Source: Prototheca cutis
Lineage: Eukaryota; Chlorophyta; Trebouxiophyceae; Chlorellales; Chlorellaceae
Length of the DNA stretch: 64,000 bases
Direction of reading: 5' to 3'
Assembly (NCBI GenBank): GCA_002897115.2
Contig: BCIH01000005.1
Location: 338,209-402,208 of the forward strand
The notes under the pieces were generated by a model. That model saw nothing but the letters and a program-made list of their open reading frames with translations. It was not told the origin of the DNA and did not search any database. Position numbers and translations under genes: made by a program. Numbering within the stretch: position 1 is the first letter of the stretch; each line of letters starts with the position of its first letter. Positions 1-9,739 of this stretch are shown one piece after another.

Positions 1-843
1 ACGCTGGGCCGCCTGTCTGCGCATCTCGCCCGCGCGGGTACGGGCACGGTCCTGGACCCATGCTGCGGCTCGGGCACGCTCCTGGGCGCAGCTGCCATCA
101 GATGCGGCGGTGCGACCTGCCATGCCCTCGGCGGGGACGCTGACGCTGCAGCACTGCGGTCCCCCGGCGAAGCCATCCTGTGGGACGCGGGGTGCGCGGC
201 GCGCACACTGCGGCCGGGCTGTTATGATGCGGTGGTCGTCGACCCGCCGTACGGCGTCCGTGCCGCTTGTTTTGGGCCTAGCCACCGTGAAAAGAGTGAG
301 GGTGGCGATGGTGCCAATGGCAGCCGAGGTGGCAATGACGAGAGGGGTCACGGGGAGCACAGTGATCCCCACTTCCACGGCCCTACCGCCCAAGTCAAGT
401 CCAAGTGCCCTCCCATGAATGATGCCGACAATAGCACCCCCTGCCCAATAGCCCCGATGTTGCCGACACTGTTGCATCTAGCGCGGCATGTGCTGGTGCC
501 GGGCGGGCGCATCGCGATGTGGGCCGCGCAGCGCTCCGCGGCGGTGCCAGCGGTTTCAGCGGCCTGCACCGATGCCGGAATGGAGTTGGAGATGGTCCTG
601 GCCGAGACACGGCGCAGCGGGTTGCCGCGTGTCCTTGTCGTCGCTCGCGCGCCGGGGGGGCACCGGGCCGGCTCCCAACAGTACGTGGGGGATGTTGCAA
701 GGTCGGAGTGTGGCATGACATCAGCTGTTGCCCCAGGTCGACCGCCACCTGAGAGTTGCAGCATTGGCCGGTCCAAGAGACGGCAGCCATACCGCGAGGT
801 TCGATCTCTGGCCGATGGCTCCAACATCGACGTCTGGAGGTGA
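1..843 (+). CDS. Trm11/THUMP-type RNA guanine-N2 methyltransferase, 3' part
   Basis: The frame is open from base 1 to a TGA at 841-843, so the 5' end lies outside the window. The visible part is the Rossmann methyltransferase half. The SAM-binding motif I is VLDPCCGSGTLLGAA (codons 17-31) and the catalytic motif IV is VVDPPYGVRA (codons 78-87). A low-complexity loop rich in G, S, H and N follows, then the late strand-helix block beginning LLHLARHVLVPGGRIAMW. DPPYG after a DPxCGSG motif is typical of Trm11/TrmG10 enzymes, which methylate the exocyclic N2 of guanine-10 in tRNA. The N-terminal THUMP domain expected in that family would be upstream and is not visible. The last ~60 codons, after VLVVARAPGG, look non-conserved and could be read-through of a terminal intron. 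Family confidence is good; the exact substrate is inferred. Confidence 0.7.
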   Translation, partial: TLGRLSAHLARAGTGTVLDPCCGSGTLLGAAAIRCGGATCHALGGDADAAALRSPGEAILWDAGCAARTLRPGCYDAVVVDPPYGVRAACFGPSHREKSEGGDGANGSRGGNDERGHGEHSDPHFHGPTAQVKSKCPPMNDADNSTPCPIAPMLPTLLHLARHVLVPGGRIAMWAAQRSAAVPAVSAACTDAGMELEMVLAETRRSGLPRVLVVARAPGGHRAGSQQYVGDVARSECGMTSAVAPGRPPPESCSIGRSKRRQPYREVRSLADGSNIDVWR

Positions 844-955
844 GCTGGCTGAAGCAGCATGTTGAGGTACCCAGGAGAAGAGGCTGCAAGATTTTGGGGC
901 CCAATGGCCGGCGTCCTGTCGCTGCATCCCTGCACCTTTCCACTCACCTCAACGC

Positions 956-1799
956 GACTCGTCGCCCAGGGCAGCGTGGCTCGGGGACAGCGCGGCCGTG
1001 GAGGCATATCTCACTGCAAATGGCATGCCCGATGCCAGGGACGAAAAGGGGCAGACCGCACTGCAGTTTGCGGCGGGGTATGGCCGGCTGGCTGTCGTTC
1101 GGGTGTTGACGGCCGCCGGTGCCGATGTCGGAGCCGCACGCGGTCCAGGTGAGTCTTTCACCGGGGGTTGCGAGATACTCTCTTCACCATACAGCCAGAC
1201 AAACTCGCAATTAGAAGACAGAAACTCGAGCTGTACTGTCAGGCAATGATGTGTCATGCTTGAGCATCCATCCAATGAGCACCCGGGCCTTGCACGCAGG
1301 TGGCATGCCGCCACTGCATCGTGCGGCGGCCCGGGGCCACGCCGAGGTCGTGGCGTGCCTGTTGGCGGCCGGCGCCGACCCAAGGCAGCACGCTGCCAGC
1401 GAGGATGCACCGACGGCAACCCACCTGGCTGCACAGTTTGGGCACGATGCTGCATTGGGTGTGCTGCTGGATGCAGACCCGGGGACGGGCAGGGTGCCCG
1501 ACGGCCACGGCCAGCGGGCGCTGGAGCTGGCGGCGCGGTGGGGCATGGAAGCCTGCGTGGACCGGCTTCTGGTTACCTCCGACGGCGAGCCCTGGGGGCA
1601 GCTGGCGATGACGCAGGCCGCGGCAACAGCGGCGCGGTGGGGGCACAGCGGTGTGCTCCGGCGGCTGGCGCAGGCCGGTGCCGACCTTGGGCCTGCGCGG
1701 AGCGAGGCGGCACGCTGGGGCCGGCCCGGGGCGCTGCAGGTTATTCAGGAGTGCATGGCTGTGGATGCATGCATTGAGACTGCAGGTGTAGGGGGTTGA
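956..1799 (+). CDS. Ankyrin-repeat protein
   Basis: Two exons are clear. The first runs from about 956 (start not resolved; no convincing ATG is in frame) to 1148 and reads DSAAVEAYLTANGMPDARDE, then GQTALQFAAGYGRLAVVRVL. A GTGAGT donor at 1149 pairs with a CAG acceptor ending at 1299. Exon 2 continues in phase with GMPPLHRAAARGHAEVVACL and further degenerate repeats (THLAAQFGHDAALGVLLDAD, ALELAARWGMEACVDRLL) to a TGA at 1797-1799. This gives five to six ankyrin units of about 33 residues with the TPLHxAAxxGHxEVVxxLL consensus. No catalytic domain is attached, so the partner is unknown. A short upstream coding exon or 5' UTR intron within 850-955 is likely, because the open frame begins before any usable start. 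Confidence 0.75.
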
Positions 1800-2107
1800 A
1801 AATTCAAGCAAGTGCACGGGGCCAGGAAGCGACAGCGGCTCGTGCTAAGTCAGTCCGACATGTCCGACCGCTAGGGCTTTTGGTTTCCAGAGTCCGAGCC
1901 CAACCTGCGGGGGAGCGGTGAGCGGCCCGGCAGCATAAAAGGTCGACGGCAGGTGCCACGCAAGATTGCAAACAACATTACAATCGTGAAATGCGCGAGA
2001 ATTGCCAGTTGCCTGGTTGCTGAAGGAAGAGATCTTGTCAGTGGGGCCCGCGGGGGGCCCGCCAACTGGGAAGGCACACCGCCAGGGCCACTGGGACGCA
2101 GCGCAAG
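1800..2107. other. Intergenic, no gene seen
   Basis: This spacer separates the ankyrin stop from the first possible exon of the next gene. I see no conserved reading frame, tRNA or repeat here. Confidence 0.4.
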
Positions 2108-3932
2108 ATGAAGCGGAGAGGGAGCGAACGGGTGATTAAGGGCGTGCCGCTCTTCAGGGTATCCACCATGGTGAGTTGGACACGCGCGAGCGGCTGGTGT
2201 GGTGTGATCGCGATCCCTCCGCACAGGAAGGGCGTGCTGTCAGGGCTGGGGGTGCAGAGGTAGATCCCCTGCGAAGGCATGGGCCTGGCGTAGCCTCTCA
2301 ATGTTTCACCTGGACGACGAATGTATGATAATCAAAGCTTAACAATGCCCAATGTGAATGGCATTGGCGGCAGCTTGAAGCGGGTTTGGAAAAGGGCTGG
2401 CCGCTGGCCTGCGCAATTATCGGGGTTTGCTCTCAGGATCTATTGCCTGCTGTTCCATGCCACATAGCCAGTCTCTGCTCACCATAACCCCACTGCGCCG
2501 CCTCACCACAGGAGTCCCTTAATTCGCCCATCGACCGCCGAGCGGATTACTACCGTCTGACGGCGCTGCAGAGCCTGCGCGCCAAGGGCTCGGCTGTTGC
2601 CCGGCCTTTTTTGGAACTACCAAACATGCTGACCCTGAGCCGCGTGGTCATGGTGCCCATATTTGTCATGTGCTGGTACTGGAACAGCAACGCCGCGCCT
2701 ATCACCACTGCCGCGGTGTTTGGCCTGGCCGCTCTCACGGGTGCGGCAGAGGCGTTCGTGGTGTGTGGTTGTTTGGGGGGAGATGGTGATGGCAGTCGGA
2801 GTGACTGGTTGGGGGGGGGCTGGGAGCGGTGAAGCTCTGGTGGGCCAGGAACTGGTATCGCCTTGCGTGACCATGCCCTGTCAACTCCTCCATGACAACC
2901 CCCAATGACCACAGACTGGCTCGACGGTTATTTGGCACGGCGACTGCAGCTGACCAGCGCCTTTGGCGCCTTTTTGGATCCCGTTGCCGACAAGATCATG
3001 TGCGTCGGTAGGGAAAAGAGGTTTATTTGGTACCAAGGGACGTGGAGGGCCAGTTCTGGGGGATTGCCGTCCGCCACTGGAGGGCCCGTGGTGCGATGCC
3101 TGACTGCAGCCTGGCTCGACTCTGTCTGCATCCCGGATTAAGAGGAGCTGGCCCTGGACACCTGTCCCTCCGCCACCTCCCAGGGTTTCGACAGCGCTGG
3201 TGCTGCTGGCCAGCGAGCCCCCAGCCCCGATAACGCCGGCCGCGATGGCCATCCCCGTGGGCCTCATGATTGCACGGGAGCTGACGATGTCGGCCCTGCG
3301 GGAATGGGCCGCCTCGTCGGACGGCGACGCGCATCAGGCAAGCAAGCTGTGTGTACATGTGTGTGTGTGTGTGTGTGTGTGTGGAGGGGGGGGGGCACAT
3401 CTGTGCTGACATCAGAGAGCCATGGGCGGTGCAGGAAGCAGGGCTGGGATGCATGCTCATTGGATCGATGCATTGACGCGGAATGAGCGCCCTGTCATCG
3501 CAGGCAGTAAAGGTGAACTCGCTGGGCAAGTGGAAGACGGCGCTGCAGATGGTCTCCATGTTGGGCCTACTCATCCTCCGCAAGGCGGAAATCATGCTTG
3601 GCCCTGAGTTTACTCCTGGTAAGCAGGGCATGTCTGCGACGTCGCCCACAGTGTGCGCTCTGGGAGACAAGCAGTATCAATCACACCTCCACTTATCGAT
3701 CTTCACGGCACCAAATGCAGTGCTCCAATTGATGATTCGGGGTTCTCTCTGGCTTCTATGGTCTGCGGCGGTACTGGCGGTATGGAGCCTCCTCAATTGT
3801 GCGTGGGAAAGGGTCTCGGGGGTTCCGGTCGCGCAGAACACACTTGCGGAGCGCTGCTCCGGTTGCGTGCGCAGTCGGGGGGGCCCGGAAACGGGCGTCT
3901 GGGACCTTGTGAAATGTTGTGCGAGAAAATAA
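2108..3932 (+). CDS. pgsA: Phosphatidylglycerophosphate synthase (CDP-alcohol phosphotransferase)
   Basis: It joins CDP-diacylglycerol to glycerol-3-phosphate, the committed step to phosphatidylglycerol in plastid or mitochondrial membranes. Exons supported by phase are 2512-2740, 2915-2999, 3184-3337, 3504-3618 and 3721-3932. A first exon at 2108-2170 (ATG, Arg/Lys-rich, GTGAGT donor) fits in phase but is only a candidate. The protein reads [20 protein letters not shown], then the family signature split across the exon 2/3 junction, [11 protein letters not shown] followed by [10 protein letters not shown] (the D-x2-DG-x2-AR-x8-G-x3-D-x3-D pattern complete). It continues through [17 protein letters not shown] and [14 protein letters not shown] to a hydrophobic C-terminus ending with TAA at 3930-3932. 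Several membrane helices are obvious. The intron after 3337 starts with GC rather than GT. With the candidate first exon the protein is 285 aa, slightly longer than bacterial PgsA, as expected for a targeted form. Confidence 0.88.
3357..3393 (+). repeat. (GT)n microsatellite with G run in pgsA intron
   Basis: About 13 GT units are followed by a short G run, lying 20 bp after the GC splice donor of the pgsA intron at 3338-3503. Confidence 0.9.
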
Positions 3933-4609
3933 AGGAGCGTCTCAATTCCGGAAAATCCGTCGGCAGCTCCGACTCACATATTTTTGTGCCCTCGCCGACC
4001 CGTCTCACAGACATGAGCTGCATCTGGGATTACCTAACGAAGCCACCAATAACGTGAGAGTCGAAATCCGGAAGGGGTCTGCTGGACCCCAGAAGCATAC
4101 CAATTGCCCTGAAGCGTGCCGGTGTATAGAAGGACCAGTTTTTGTGACTTTGAGGAACGTTTGGACCACGTAGTTCGCTCGATATGCTGGTAGGATTGCA
4201 CTGCGTGCGGCCAGGATGGTCCAGATGTGACAGGGCGGGTGAGCGGGCTGGACGAACGGAGCTCGGGCTTGCCCAGGCAGGCGCGGTTCTTTCGAGCCCG
4301 CGCTCGGTCGACCGCGGTCCGGTATTTCCCAGGATGGAGCGGCCCTAGGTTCCTATTCACAACTTTAGAAGCCATGAGTGTGAGTGCCAGGTTCGCAGGG
4401 GATCCAGCCACCCCTACGGGGTGTCTGGAGCGATCAGCACGGCGCTGCTCGCTGTTACTGTAACTGCGACGTCGAGGTGTCACATACCACGTGCAATACC
4501 CGTGAAAGCCGGATGGACGGACCTTGCATCGCCCGTGTGACGTGCTGGCACACGATATAGACTTCGCACACTGGAAATTCGGACTACATTTTGACAAGGT
4601 GTGGCTACC
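3933..4609. other. Spacer between pgsA and the dispersed repeat
   Basis: GC content falls here relative to the flanking genes. Short open frames on both strands lack recognisable motifs. Nothing supportable was found. Confidence 0.4.
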
Positions 4610-5220
4610 GAGGCGTGGCGCCGGCAGTTTCGCAATGAATTCCCGTTCCAGCCGTTCCGGCCCTCCCGTGCCGCACCACCCACTTTGCCCCGCCCCACGA
4701 AAATGCTCAGTCGACACCCAGATAACAGTGCATGAACAGTACCTCTCCATCATAACGGAGCGTACTTGCGGGCAATCACTCTTCGAAGTTTGCGGCGGGG
4801 GGNACCGACGGAGGTCGCGCCCACTAGACGGCGCGTACAGGCCCGCGCAGTGCTTGTTAGCTACAGAAATAANTATGANNGACCTTNTTATATGATGTAT
4901 TACACAGGTTGGGGCTGTATATGTGCAGTTACTTAGGTTTTCCCGGCAGGCCGCCTCAGGCCCTTATCCGCGACGGCGGAAGTGCCTGAAGGGGGACTGG
5001 GTCACACCCAGTCTGGAGCTCCTGAACAAGCACTTTCAGGGGGGTATATTCCACAAGACGGCCTCCCAACCATGCCTACATATCCGTATGAAANGGTGCC
5101 TAGTCAGGGCTAGGGAAGTAATGAGCGCTTGTTGGCAGNTCAGTCTGGGAGCCAGCNTNANGGTCCACANTGGGCANTGCANGGGCNACCGTTTGTTTGG
5201 GTCTCCATTGTCGCACTGGG
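4610..5220 (+). repeat. Dispersed repeat copy A (inverted relative to copy B at 22.7-23.3 kb)
   Basis: By eye this ~600-bp segment aligns end to end with the reverse complement of 22690-23300 at roughly 75-80% identity with small indels. Landmarks shared in the same order are GGCCCTCCCGTGCCGCACCA near 4662, CGCAGTGCTTGTTA near 4848, CCCGGCAGGCCGCCTCAG near 4940, ACAAGACGGCCTCCCAACCA near 5055, and GTTTGTTTGGG near 5190. Homology fades before about 4610 and after about 5220. No long open frame is preserved in both copies, so it looks like a non-autonomous element or decayed transposon remnant. Single Ns are scattered through this copy (4803, 4873, 4879-4880, 4887, 5094, 5139 and others). Ends are approximate; no terminal repeat or target duplication could be confirmed. 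Confidence 0.8.
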
Positions 5221-5222
5221 CC

Positions 5223-5560
5223 TCACCCGGGCCCTTTTGGTCTTTTTGCGGGCCCGTTCCAGCCGTGACTTGTGTCGCTTCCTGNACCCGCTGCCTGGCA
5301 TTTAGGGAACTCCGTCAGAAACCCCTCCGCGTCCAACTCCGCCGCCAGAACGTGGAGCGCATCCACAGGGATATAATCCACCATGTTGCGAACAATTTGA
5401 AGAGGCATGCTGCCCAGGCATGTCTGGACATTTCTCCACATGGCACCACATTGATGATCTTCTCATCCACCGGGTGCCGACGGGCCTGGGACGCAGTCTC
5501 TAGGTTTGTCTTCGCCTTGGGTTTCTGCGCCTGGAGTCAGGCGGCCCAGCTGGCTGTCAA
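5223..5560 (-). pseudogene. Coding-like minus-strand fragment with a frame change
   Basis: Reading the minus strand, two adjacent segments look coding but lie in different frames. Upstream is ASQARRHPVDEKIINVVPCG (about 5530-5440). Downstream is LQIVRNMVDYIPVDALHVLA, continuing AAELDAEGFLTEF (about 5405-5300). A frame switch happens near 5440, either by a very short unrecognised intron, by an indel, or by base errors (an N lies at 5285). I do not recognise the family. It abuts the repeat, which could have truncated it. It may be the 3' part of the minus-strand gene suggested at 6000-6905. Confidence 0.3.
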
Positions 5561-6019
5561 TGGCTCTGCCCCGGAACCTGACCGCAGTGATGCATTGCAT
5601 TGTGGTGGCTCCTGCTCGGCATAGCGAGTGTTGGGCCGGCGCTGGTGGATGCTGATCCGGTAGCCGCCCGTCTGGGGCTACGGTCTGTGTTGCACGTGCA
5701 ACCCGGACTCCCACCAACATTTCTCCAAGCCCCAGGCCATGCAAAAACCCCTTTTCTGTCCGGTCACGTTTCCCGCACCTACACCGCACTGGGCTTACCT
5801 TCCCATCCCAGAAGATCACACCATGGAGTACACGGCAGCATTCCCCACACTACCAGACACCTTTCCCCAGCTTCATACAGGGGGGAGATCACTCTACAAT
5901 ACATGCCTTGTGTACTGGGTAACAAGCCACTGTCGTAGTGAGCACACAACAATCAGTCTTCTCTGTGCTCTGAGTCGAGCGGTCTCGAAAATGGGTATGG
6001 CCTGGCATGAGTAACCGCG

Positions 6020-6905
6020 TTGCCACGTACCATATGTTCCGCGCCGGATTGATGTCCCCATCGCTGTCGCGCAGCTGCCATGGTCTGATGTATCACCAAC
6101 TTGTCACTGGGGAGCACTGGAACCTGAAGCTTTTCGGACCTATCGTAAGCTGGGCAGCAGTACACGATCGGTTGCGCTCCTCGTTCTCTGCCCTTTTTGA
6201 ACAATGCTTTCGACCGGACCAAGTGCACACCAAAGCATCTGGGAATCCGGTCGCGCCTGTTGCGTCCCCATCGACCGGGGCAGCCACAAAATAGGCCCGA
6301 GCCGACGACGGGTCCAAAAATCCTCGGCGTCCGTTCTGACCAGGTGGGTGTGCGATAGGAATTCCTGGTTGACCAGTCGGGCATTTGCTCGGTGTGTATG
6401 TGTGCGCGAGGGAACAGAAAGCAGGGTGGGGGATGACCCCTTGGCGTGGCGGGCATCGTTCCCGCGGGCGGTGTGATGTCGCCTCCGCAGTGGCTCCAGC
6501 AAACCTCGTCCGTTGCAAGCTCCTTCGGGATCACCATTTCACGCACGTCCTCAGGCCGCGCGTCGCTGGATCCAAGGCCGCCCAAGATCCGTCTGAACAG
6601 GCCGGCAGCTAAGCAGTGAGTCTCAGGATTCCCAGGGAAGCTGGAGCGCACCTGGCTGCTTTTTGTTGGGGTGGGGCATGTGCTTGCATGTGATGATATC
6701 CTGAGAGTGGGGGTGACAGTCATGCCTGGTTCGTGCGGATTGTGGCATCGCATGACTCCATGCTCCGTGTGCATGCACACGCAGCTGGTCTGACTTGGCG
6801 CGGAGTTGCGGCGTAGAAGCGGGCGAGCCACCTAGGTCTGGAAAACCCGGGCCTCCCAACTCTCAATGAAGGCAAAGATGCCGTCCATGTTCAGGTGGTG
6901 CTACC
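6020..6905 (-). CDS. Possible fragmentary multi-exon gene, unidentified
   Basis: Three minus-strand pieces look like exons. The first begins at about 6905 after a TAG acceptor and reads HLNMDGIFAFIESWEAR, with a GTTTTC donor. The second, after an acceptor near 6628, reads THCLAAGLFRRILGGLGSSD then ARPEDVREMVIPKELA. The third lies near 6090-6020, with PWQLRDSDGDINPARNIW before a GTACGT donor. The first two join in phase. The third cannot be placed in phase with certainty, and the 5' and 3' ends are missing. I do not recognise the protein. If real, it would be transcribed divergently from the RWP-RK gene at 7258 and could continue into the fragment at 5223-5560. Confidence 0.3.
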
Positions 6906-7257
6906 ATTGTGGGGCACCCCTGTAGGGGTCTGGACTGGGTCTCTGGACTGGGTCCTGAAATCCCCGTCGATCAAGCGGGCGTGGGCATCCTGAGTAGGGC
7001 CTGGCGGCCTGAATTCATTGTGAGGGTGCCCCCCCCTTCGAGACGTGATGGACATTACGCAGGGGGACGAGGAAATAAACTCCACTCCTGATTGCGCAGC
7101 GTCCTCTTACAACGTCGATGGCTGAAATTCTTCCCCAGATCTTTGCGTTCGAAATGCTGACCGTCGCTCTCTCGCATACGCAATCTTGAGTACAACAAAT
7201 AGAAAGCTTGAGAGCTTAGCCCAAGTCCTCCAAAGGACCAATAGCCCCACGACTACC

Positions 7258-8878
7258 ATGACATCTCCTACCGCTTCAAGCGGCAAGTGGCCGTATCTGC
7301 GAAGCCGAAAGCGGACTCGAGCAGGTATGTTGCTTGTGATGGCGTTGGAAAAGGCTTGGCCTCCTAATCTGCCGGGATGCTGCCCCAGTTTGCAGTCGGT
7401 TGGATGGCACTGGGGGTGTTGAGTTAAGGATGGAAGATCTCCCACCGGAACTCTAACGTCCTGCTCGAGCTGTCAATGATAGGCGCCCAAGAACTCCCAA
7501 CGTTTCTCCTGCACAGGACGCTTCGCAAGCGACATCACGGCCGAGGAGCTGGCCAAGTATTTTCACCTGGTGAGGTGTCAAAGCATTAGGGTTGGGAGGG
7601 GGGAAGATCATTGCACTCAACTTGGCTCATGAACTGGGCACCACTGGGAGCTCGGGGTGCACAACAGAAAATGTGCGTGTTCTGGTGGTGTCGACAGTGC
7701 AATGTGTGTGCTGCACATTGGGTGATTGGCGCAGATGGGCTCTGCCGACCGGTGTGACCACATTACCCTCCAGCACAGCCAGCGCAAGTAGCCTGCAAGT
7801 ACCTTGGCGTTGGCTTGACTGCATTGAAGCGCATTTCACGATCCTTTGGCATTGCTGCCTGGCCATACCGCAAGGCTACAAAGGTCGAGATGGGGAGCGT
7901 TGAGGTTAGGGCCAGGCAAATGCCGAGGTTTGTTGGAAAAACCTTGGGTGATGCTTGCTTTTCTTCAGTACGCCTGGATGAACATTGCTCCACGGTTCAC
8001 CAAACGCACTGGCGCACGCCTGCCTCCACCTGACTGCAGGGAAGTGAAAGTGGTTCTGACATGGCATCCCCTGAGTATACCACCATGAACTCTCCCAATG
8101 GTACCAGCAACATTCATCGGAGCGGCTCCCTACGAGCATCTGCCTTCCTCCCCAGTCCCTGCATGCAGCCCCTCCACAGCTTGCCGATCCCCGGCAACGA
8201 CATCTTGCTGTCCCAGTCGAGCGGGGAGACGGCTCTGACCAGAGTTGGACCTGAGGAATTTGCTGCCAGTCCACGACCTGCACGGCCGATGGCTGTCCGT
8301 GGAGGAATCTTCTTTACGACCACGAATACGGTCGTCAGAGTCCCATTGGACCAATCTCCCTGCCTGGGTGCCCTCCGCACACAGCTGCCGTCCGGAATGA
8401 CGGGGCCACGGGTCGGCGGCGCTCATTTGCTCTGTCACCCGTCTCCTCTCCATCCCGTCTGTCAGACCTCCCTCGCCCATCTCCAGTCTTTCCACCGTTG
8501 CGCTCGGCATCACCACCGCCGCCGCCGCCGCCATCCAGACCATCCCTCCTTGGAAGGGACACGACCAGCACGCCAGTTTCCTTTGATCACCCCTTTTGGC
8601 CTAACCAGCAGGTATATCCTCAATTGAACCGTTCCCAAACGAAAGTACCCCGTGCAGCGTTCCAGGTGCCAACACACCTCGGCGCCAAAGTTGTTCCGCT
8701 GCAGATGGCACGTGATCTCGATGTTTTGGAGATTCCTTCTCAGCAGACACAACCACATCATGCCCTGACAAGTCCCGCTTTCGCTCAAGTACAAGCAGGA
8801 CCCTATGCACCGTCAGGACGTGCGCATGCACAGTGGTCGATTCGAGAACCGTCAGGTTGGACCTCGTCCTTTGAGTGA
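7258..8878 (+). CDS. RWP-RK domain transcription regulator
   Basis: Exon 1 is 7258-7324 (MTSPTASSGKWPYLRSRKRT, basic), exon 2 is 7517-7569, and exon 3 starts at 7779; all join in phase. The spliced product reads ITAEELAKYFHLPAQVACKY, then LGVGLTALKRISRSFGIAAW and PYRK. This matches the RWP-RK DNA-binding fold (SKYFHLP, AAxxLGVGxTxLKxxCRxxGIxRWPxRK). Exon 3 probably ends at 7883 (GTCGAG donor). A later exon carries a proline-rich stretch (near 8500-8600, ASPPPPPPPSRPSLLGRD) and a Gln/Pro-rich tail ending with TGA at 8876-8878; introns between 7884 and about 8480 are not resolved. RWP-RK proteins in algae control nitrogen responses or gamete fate. There is no visible GAF or PB1 domain, so RKD-like rather than NLP-like. 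The name-giving RWP is AWP here. Confidence 0.72.
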
Positions 8879-9739
8879 GGGAGCCCAGTGTTTGGATGCT
8901 TCATTCCAGAAGCCCACAAGCACTGGATCCTTCCCAACGCGCGAAGCACCACTCGTTTTTGAAATGTTTTGAACCCTCAACCCCCCCCCTAGTGCACTTT
9001 CTGCACATTGCCCTGGGTGGAAATGCCACCGTTTCTTTCGTTGCCGCAGACCCGCAGATCAACTGGTCTGCAAATTGCGACCAGTGCATGCGGGTCCTGA
9101 AGAAGTTGTCATTCTGAGATGCTGGTGGGGCCATGTTTTTTGGTTCTTCTTATGGCTTCTCCCCTTGGATTGTAGTCATCAAGTTCTCGTAATGTCTGCT
9201 GTTGACCAACGCAATGCCGCGTGCTGCCACCAAAAATCCTTCCTTGATCAAATGGCCCTTGCATGTAAGACAAGAACGTTGTTCATATTGTGGAGTGAAA
9301 AAGAATTTCCATTAATCTTGGCAGCAAGCTCAGTACGGGAGCCCCATGTCCTCTGGGTTCCTCCCTCCCAGGCCTACGCGTTGGCTAGGGCTCAGCACTC
9401 ATCGCAGGCGACAATGCAAATGATTTCGAACCTCAGCAGACCATCCGGCCTCCCACCACTGCCCACATCCCCGCCCTCACAGTTAGAGAAGAGATGCATG
9501 ACTGAAGGAAGTATCGGTGGGCAGTCTTAAGAGGCGCCAGGCCATTGCCGATCCGCAGACCACCCGTGTCTGCTCGAACGTGGCACCCGGCCGGAGGTTC
9601 CTTGGGCGGCCCGTGGCATGCCGGGTCGGCTATCGGAGACGGGAGCTGAATCATTTCGAGGATGAGCATTGCTCATGTTTGATCCATGTTTGATCCATAG
9701 CGTGCGCGGTTCTCCAGGGCGGGCATCGCACTCGGCGTC
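8879..9739. other. Intergenic region before the FANCJ gene
   Basis: Presumably it holds the 3' UTR of the RWP-RK gene and the promoter of the helicase gene. Several short open frames exist but none has a recognisable motif or consistent splice signals. Confidence 0.4.
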
